Shown piece after piece: positions 59,671-64,000 of a DNA stretch of 64,000 bases. This DNA comes from Limnanthes douglasii subsp. nivea (taxonomy: Eukaryota; Streptophyta; Magnoliopsida; Brassicales; Limnanthaceae). How positions within the stretch are numbered: position 1 is the first letter of the stretch; every line of letters starts with the position of its first letter. The notes under the pieces were generated by a model, which was given only the letters and a program-made list of their open reading frames with translations, searched no databases and was not told the origin of the DNA. The stretch is from contig JAUPFV010000005.1 in assembly GCA_036936605.1 (NCBI GenBank), forward strand, positions 4,019,670-4,083,669, in the 5' to 3' direction. The translations under genes and the position numbers were made by a program.

Positions 59671-61122
59671 CTGGATGATGATGCCTTGATAAACAATCAT
59701 ACTTGGTCTCTTGTTCCCCACAGTAGTAACATGAGTCTGCTGGGGTGCAGATGGGTGTTAAGGTTAAATATAACCCAGGAGGGTCTGTTCAACGCTACAA
59801 GGCTAGACTTGTAGCTAAAGGCTTTCATCAACAGCCTGGGGTTGACTTCAATGAGACTTTCTCACCAGTGATTAAAACCTCTACGATAAGGTTAGTGCTC
59901 ACTATTGCTGTGTCTAGAGACTGGGTCATCAGGCAACTTGATATCAATAATGCCTTCTTGAATGGTCATCTCAAAGAACAGGTGTACATGGTACAACCTC
60001 AAGGTTTTATTGATCCTAAATAACCCTAATCACATATGCAAGCTAAACAAGGCACTATATGGACTGAAACAGGCACCTCGAGCCTGGTATTCCAAGCTCA
60101 AGGATACACTGATCTTATGGGGTTTTCAAAATTCAAGGGCTGACTACTCTATGTTCTTTCTACGGTCTAAAGGTGTCTTTATCATTCTACTGGTCTATGT
60201 AGATGACATTATTGTCACTGGTAATTGTCCATCTTATGTGTCCAGGTTTATTCAGAAGCTTAATTCTGAATTTGCTCTAAAAGATATGGGGTCTCTAAGG
60301 CTTTTTCTAGGTATTGAGGCTAACAGAGATGAGTCTGGTCTCTTTTTGACTCAAACACAATATATTGAAGACTTACTCGTTAAAGAAGGCTTGTCCAATG
60401 CTAACTACTGCACGACTCCAATGAAGGCGACTCCACCTCTTTCCAAAACTGATGGTGGATTGCTCCAGAACCCTACAAGATACAGAAGCTTGTTAGGATC
60501 TTTACAGTACCTACTGCACACTCGACCTGACATTGCGTTTGCTGTTAACAAACTCAGTTAGTTTCAACAAAATCCTACTAAAATTCATCTACAATGTGTA
60601 AGACGGGTTCTGAGATACTTATCTGGTACTAAGACGATGGGGCTCCACATCAAACCGAGCGACTCTCATCAACTCACAGGCTTTACTGATGCCGATTGGG
60701 CTGCCTCGTTCGATGATCGTCGATCTGTTGGTGGATATTGCGTTTTTCTGGGTGATTCCTTGATTTCGTGGTCTTCAAAGAAACAAGGGATTGTCTCCAG
60801 ATCGAGTACAGAGTCAGAATACAGATCGCTTGTAAATCTGGCCTCTGAACTCATCCTGGTACAATCAGTGCTTCATGAGATTCATCTTGATCTTCACAGA
60901 GCTCCGGTTATCTGGTGTGATAACCTTGGAGCGAGATCTCTTGCTTCAAATCCTGTTTTTCATGCTCGAACAAAGCATATCGAGTTAGATCTACATTTCA
61001 TACGAGATATGGTAACACAAAACTTACTGGATATACGGTACGTACCTTCTCACGATCAAGTTGTAGACTTGCTCACAAAGCTCGGTCTCAAAACCGGTTC
61101 TTGTTTCTTCGGGACAAATTGA
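59671..61122 (+). pseudogene. Copia reverse transcriptase and RNase H
   Basis: After the insertion the protein resumes at [19 protein letters not shown] blocks follow in three frames: [40 protein letters not shown], and catalytic YVDD in LLVYVDDIIVTGN. Frameshifts occur near 59757 and 60020, and a TAG at 60559-60561 separates RT from RNase H (TDADWAASFDDRRS, SWSSKKQ, SRSSTESEYRSL, HARTKHIELD, DLLTK). The regions are well conserved, so decay is moderate. Confidence 0.9.
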
Positions 61123-61156
61123 GCCTTGGTGAACCTCCGTCTCGTTTGAGGGGAGA

Positions 61157-61618
61157 AGTTAGAATAGTTGAAGAAGAAGAAGTTTCAGAGAAGGAGAAGG
61201 TGGCTGATGGTTGTTGATGTGTGATCTAGGGTTTGACAGATTTGGGAAAGATGGAGGCTGGTGTTTCGATCTAGGGTTTGGAGAAACAGGAGTGTGTGAA
61301 GCTGTGTCTTAAGTCTCTTATATGGTTGGGCTGTGTTCTGGACCGGGTCATGGGCTAACGACCTAACCTCTTGTATTGGACCTAAAGCTTAGCCTTGTTA
61401 ATTGTTTTTGAATGGGCTGAGTTTGTTATTAAGAGTCCAATACAATAACAAATTATGTAACAGCTTCTAACTAATTTCTGTTACACTTTGAACAGAATTT
61501 AGTGACTATAAATATTACGTTTGTAAATACAGATGGTAGAGAAAGATTTAATAAAAATTCAGTTACATATTTTCTTCTTTCAATCTTCATCTCTCTCTAG
61601 TTTTAACTATCATCTACA
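61157..61618 (+). repeat. 3' LTR of the copia element
   Basis: The purine-rich TTGAGGGGAGAAG (61145-61157) is the probable polypurine tract, followed by GTTAGAATAG, a degraded TGTTAGAAT-type LTR start. A CTATAAATA box (61506-61514) is the likely LTR TATA box, and the end is placed at CTACA (61618), where FtsH-like sequence begins. The 5' LTR is absent, so the length (about 460 bp) is unconfirmed. Confidence 0.65.
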
Positions 61619-63162
61619 TGGGGAGAGTCACGCAGCACAGATTAGGGGTCTGCGGAGGTGGTGGGAAAGGTGCCCGTGGAATTTCCAACATTGGCAAAGC
61701 CCATATTAAAAAGGTGGACAAAAATGCTAAGGACAAAGTATATTTTACAGATGTAGCTGGGTGTGATGAAGCAAAGCAAGGGATTATGGAGTTTGTGCAT
61801 TTTCTAAAGGACCCTAAGAAATATGAGCTGCTGGGAGCAACGATTCCTAAAGGTGCACTTTTAGTTGGCCCTCCAGGAACAGGAAAGACTCTTCTAGCAA
61901 AAGCAGCTGGCTCGCACCTTTCCTATCTATTTCTGGCTCAGAATTTATCGAGACATAGGTTGGAGTTGGACCGTCTCGTGTACGAAATCTATTTCAGGAA
62001 GCCACGAAATTGACGCAATTGGCCGAGCAAGGGTGGGGGAGGATTACCAGGTTCAAATGGTGAGCGTGAAAGCTCCCTTAATCAGCTCTTGGTTGAAATG
62101 GATGGGTTTGGAACTACTGCAGGAGTTGTTGTACTTGGGGCCACCAACAGATCCAGTATTCTTGATAAAGCTCTTTTAAGGCCTGGTCGATTTGATCGTC
62201 AAATATCCATTGATAAACCGGATATCAAAGGCCGAGATCAAATCTTTCAAATCTATTTGAAGAAAATTAAACTTGATCAAGAACCATCGTTTTACTCTCA
62301 GAGGCTTGTTGCTTTGACTCCTGGATTTGCTGGAGCACACATTGCAAACGTTTGTAATGAAGCAGCTCTGTTCGCTGCGAGGAATGAAGGCAAAGAGGTC
62401 ACCATGGACCATTTTAATGCAGCTATTGATAGAATCATGGGAGGTCTGGAGAAGAAGAAAAAGGTAATAAGGAAGCTAGAGCGTCGAACAGTTGCGTACC
62501 ATGAATCGGGTCATGCTGTTGCTGGCTGGTTCTTGGAACATGCTGAACCATTATTGAAAGTAACCAGAGTTCCTCGTGGAACATCCACGCTCGGTTCTGC
62601 CCAGTATGTCCCTAGTGAAAACCTTCTAAGGACTAAAGAACAACTATTTGATATGACATGCATGGCCCTCGGTGGTCGAGTGGCTGAAGAGGTTCTCGTA
62701 GGAAGAATCACTACTGGGGCACAAAACGACTTAGAGAAAGTAACAAAAATGGCTTATGCTCAAGTTTCTGTCTACGGTTTTAGCGACAAAGTAGGTCTCC
62801 TATCCTTCCCTCAAAGGAAGGGCACCCTATACAGCAGCAAAACCGGCGCAATGATAGACAACGAAGTTAGAGAATTGGTAGCTAAAGCATATAAACACAC
62901 CGTCGAACTTATTGAGCAACACAAAGAACAAGTAGCTCAAATTGCTGAGTTGTTACTCGAAAAAGAAGTTCTTCATCAAGAAGATTTACTACGAGTTTTA
63001 GGCAAGCGACCTTTTGAAGCTACTGAAATTACTAATTATGACAGATATAAAAACGGGTTTGAAGCAGATGCAGGAGAAACAAAGAGCGAGATTCTACCAG
63101 AAACTAAACCAGTAGAAGAAGATAATGGGTCTTCACCACAGGTTGCACCTACTTCAAAGTGA
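61618..63162 (+). pseudogene. Processed pseudogene of a mitochondrial FtsH AAA protease (FTSH3/FTSH10-like)
   Basis: The sequence encodes the ATPase and protease domains of a plant mitochondrial m-AAA protease without introns: [23 protein letters not shown], Walker A GPPGTGKT, the second-region [20 protein letters not shown], the zinc-binding HESGH in [11 protein letters not shown], and the C-terminal [17 protein letters not shown]. The N-terminal presequence and membrane segments are missing. Small deletions cause a frameshift near 61908, a stop follows at about 61960, and a deletion near 62010 removes Walker B (the IDE segment), so ATP hydrolysis would be lost. The frame from 62089 to 63162 remains open, a surprisingly long intact tail. 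The absence of introns suggests retrotransposition; the junction with the copia LTR is immediate. I am confident of the family; paralogue identity is approximate. Confidence 0.88.
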
Positions 63163-64000
63163 ACTATTGGAGGTTTTATTATGATGATGTTAGCCTGATT
63201 CTACATTGAAAAGAACTATATTTTTATTTTTAAATATTACACTCTCTTAATTGAACTTGAAACCAACTAAGGTAGCGCAGATCTCTAAGAAACGGTGTCT
63301 TTTTCTTAAAAAATACAATTCATATTATTTAGGGTTTGTTCTTTTGATTTTCCAGTAATTTTTTACTAAACGTTGAAGATCTAAAGATAAATTTTTGCTG
63401 AGAAGAAACCGATGACAAGTTGATTGAAGTACTTTTAGTGGTTTTTGGTACTTCACTCTAAAATATTAATCATTTACTGCATTTTTCTATCTTCTTGGTG
63501 TTTCCTGGTGATTTATACCAAGGCAAGTCAGATGTATACCATCTATTATCATCTTCTATATTGAGAGTTATAAAAGGTGAATATGAGCATCATGTATCTA
63601 TCCAATAATAAATATCACATTTTCCCAAGTTCAAGTAGCTAACTTGAGAGGGCTCGTAGGTTTTACAATACAAGATGCAGCTATATTTAGCCCAGAGATA
63701 TTTAATTTTTATAAACTTATGCCAAATTTGACATAAGTAAGAGTTCTGTAGATCCTCAAGTTTCTTTATTTGTACGCCACCTTCCTCGTGTGGTTTAACC
63801 TTTCAATCGTATTCCTAGAGAGAATATTACATTGAACCCTAGAGAGAAGATTACATTGAATTCAATATGTTGGTAAAGTCATTTAGACATTTTAGAAAAG
63901 GACCAGCTTACCACCCTATGATAGGTGGATGGTTTCCCATTCCTTGATCTTATATTTTATTTTAACAAGAGAATCGTAATTACTGGCTTTATTATTTGTG
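63163..64000. other. Flank of the FtsH pseudogene, no gene seen
   Basis: The first part may derive from the mRNA 3' UTR; no poly(A) tract is evident. A tandem repeat of about 23 bp (CCTAGAGAGAA-ATTACATTGAA types) lies at 63814-63860. Nothing else is recognisable. Confidence 0.4.

Larger units (their letters stand above)
56011..61618 (+). mobile_element. Ty1/copia retrotransposon (Ale-like), 5'-truncated, interrupted by a nested element
   Basis: The copia order gag-protease-integrase-RT-RNase H is complete from the gag C-terminus onward, followed by a 3' LTR. The 5' LTR and most of gag are missing. A 1.5-kb Ty3-derived insertion splits pol at 58200-59670. Protein blocks ([42 protein letters not shown]) fit the Ale/Retrofit lineage. 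Confidence 0.88.

Noticed and set aside
61618..63162. Functional FtsH protease gene
   Set aside because: Frameshift, stop, loss of Walker B and absence of the N-terminal membrane part.

Overview
This window is nuclear DNA of a flowering plant, most likely a eudicot. It is AT-rich and dominated by nested, decayed retroelements. The evidence is Ty3 retrotransposons of the Tat lineage (with a second, archaeal-type RNase H and an antisense gene), an Ale-like Ty1/copia element, L1-type LINEs, plant-type LTRs primed by initiator-Met tRNA, an F-box/FBD gene with introns, and a fragment related to plant mitochondrial FtsH. I could not identify the species.

Layout. 1-~7800 is the 3' part of a Tat element on the + strand: pol, then an antisense spliced gene on the - strand with its own TATA box, then a polypurine tract and the 3' LTR. 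7.8-13.4 kb is gene-free and holds two minisatellite arrays, a Tat integrase remnant and a solo LTR of a miniature retrotransposon (TRIM). 13.4-14.8 kb is the only plausible host gene, an F-box/FBD protein gene. A diverged direct duplication follows: 14.36-19.66 kb is repeated at 25.05-29.2 kb, and the second copy begins inside the F-box gene. A tandem TRIM lies within the first copy. Between the copies sits a scrambled minus-strand Tat element with a broken antisense gene. 30.3-31.05 kb is a complete TRIM. 31-40 kb is mostly unrecognised AT-rich DNA with a Ty3 gag-like remnant and a dimeric tRNA-derived SINE. 40.1-49.4 kb is a cluster of decayed Ty3 elements, including a 337-bp triplication and a nearly complete but broken minus-strand Tat gag-pol. 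49.4-56 kb holds two LINE remnants. 56-61.6 kb is a 5'-truncated copia element interrupted by a miniature Ty3 derivative. 61.6-63.2 kb is an intronless FtsH pseudogene directly after the copia LTR.

Most notable signal. The TRIM LTRs (11.3, 17.6, 30.3 and 30.8 kb) each carry a plant U-snRNA-type promoter: an upstream sequence element (perfect TCCCACATCG in two copies) placed exactly 24 bp before TATATAAG. That is the spacing known for plant RNA polymerase III snRNA genes. Downstream lies a fold-back core with nested inverted repeats and a small hairpin that keeps pairing despite substitutions. This recalls Cassandra TRIMs, which carry 5S RNA promoters, but the promoter type differs.

Nearly every coding region here is broken by stops, frameshifts or truncation. 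Apart from the F-box gene, and perhaps the antisense gene, I see nothing likely to make a functional protein. All calls come from reading the sequence; no database search was possible.
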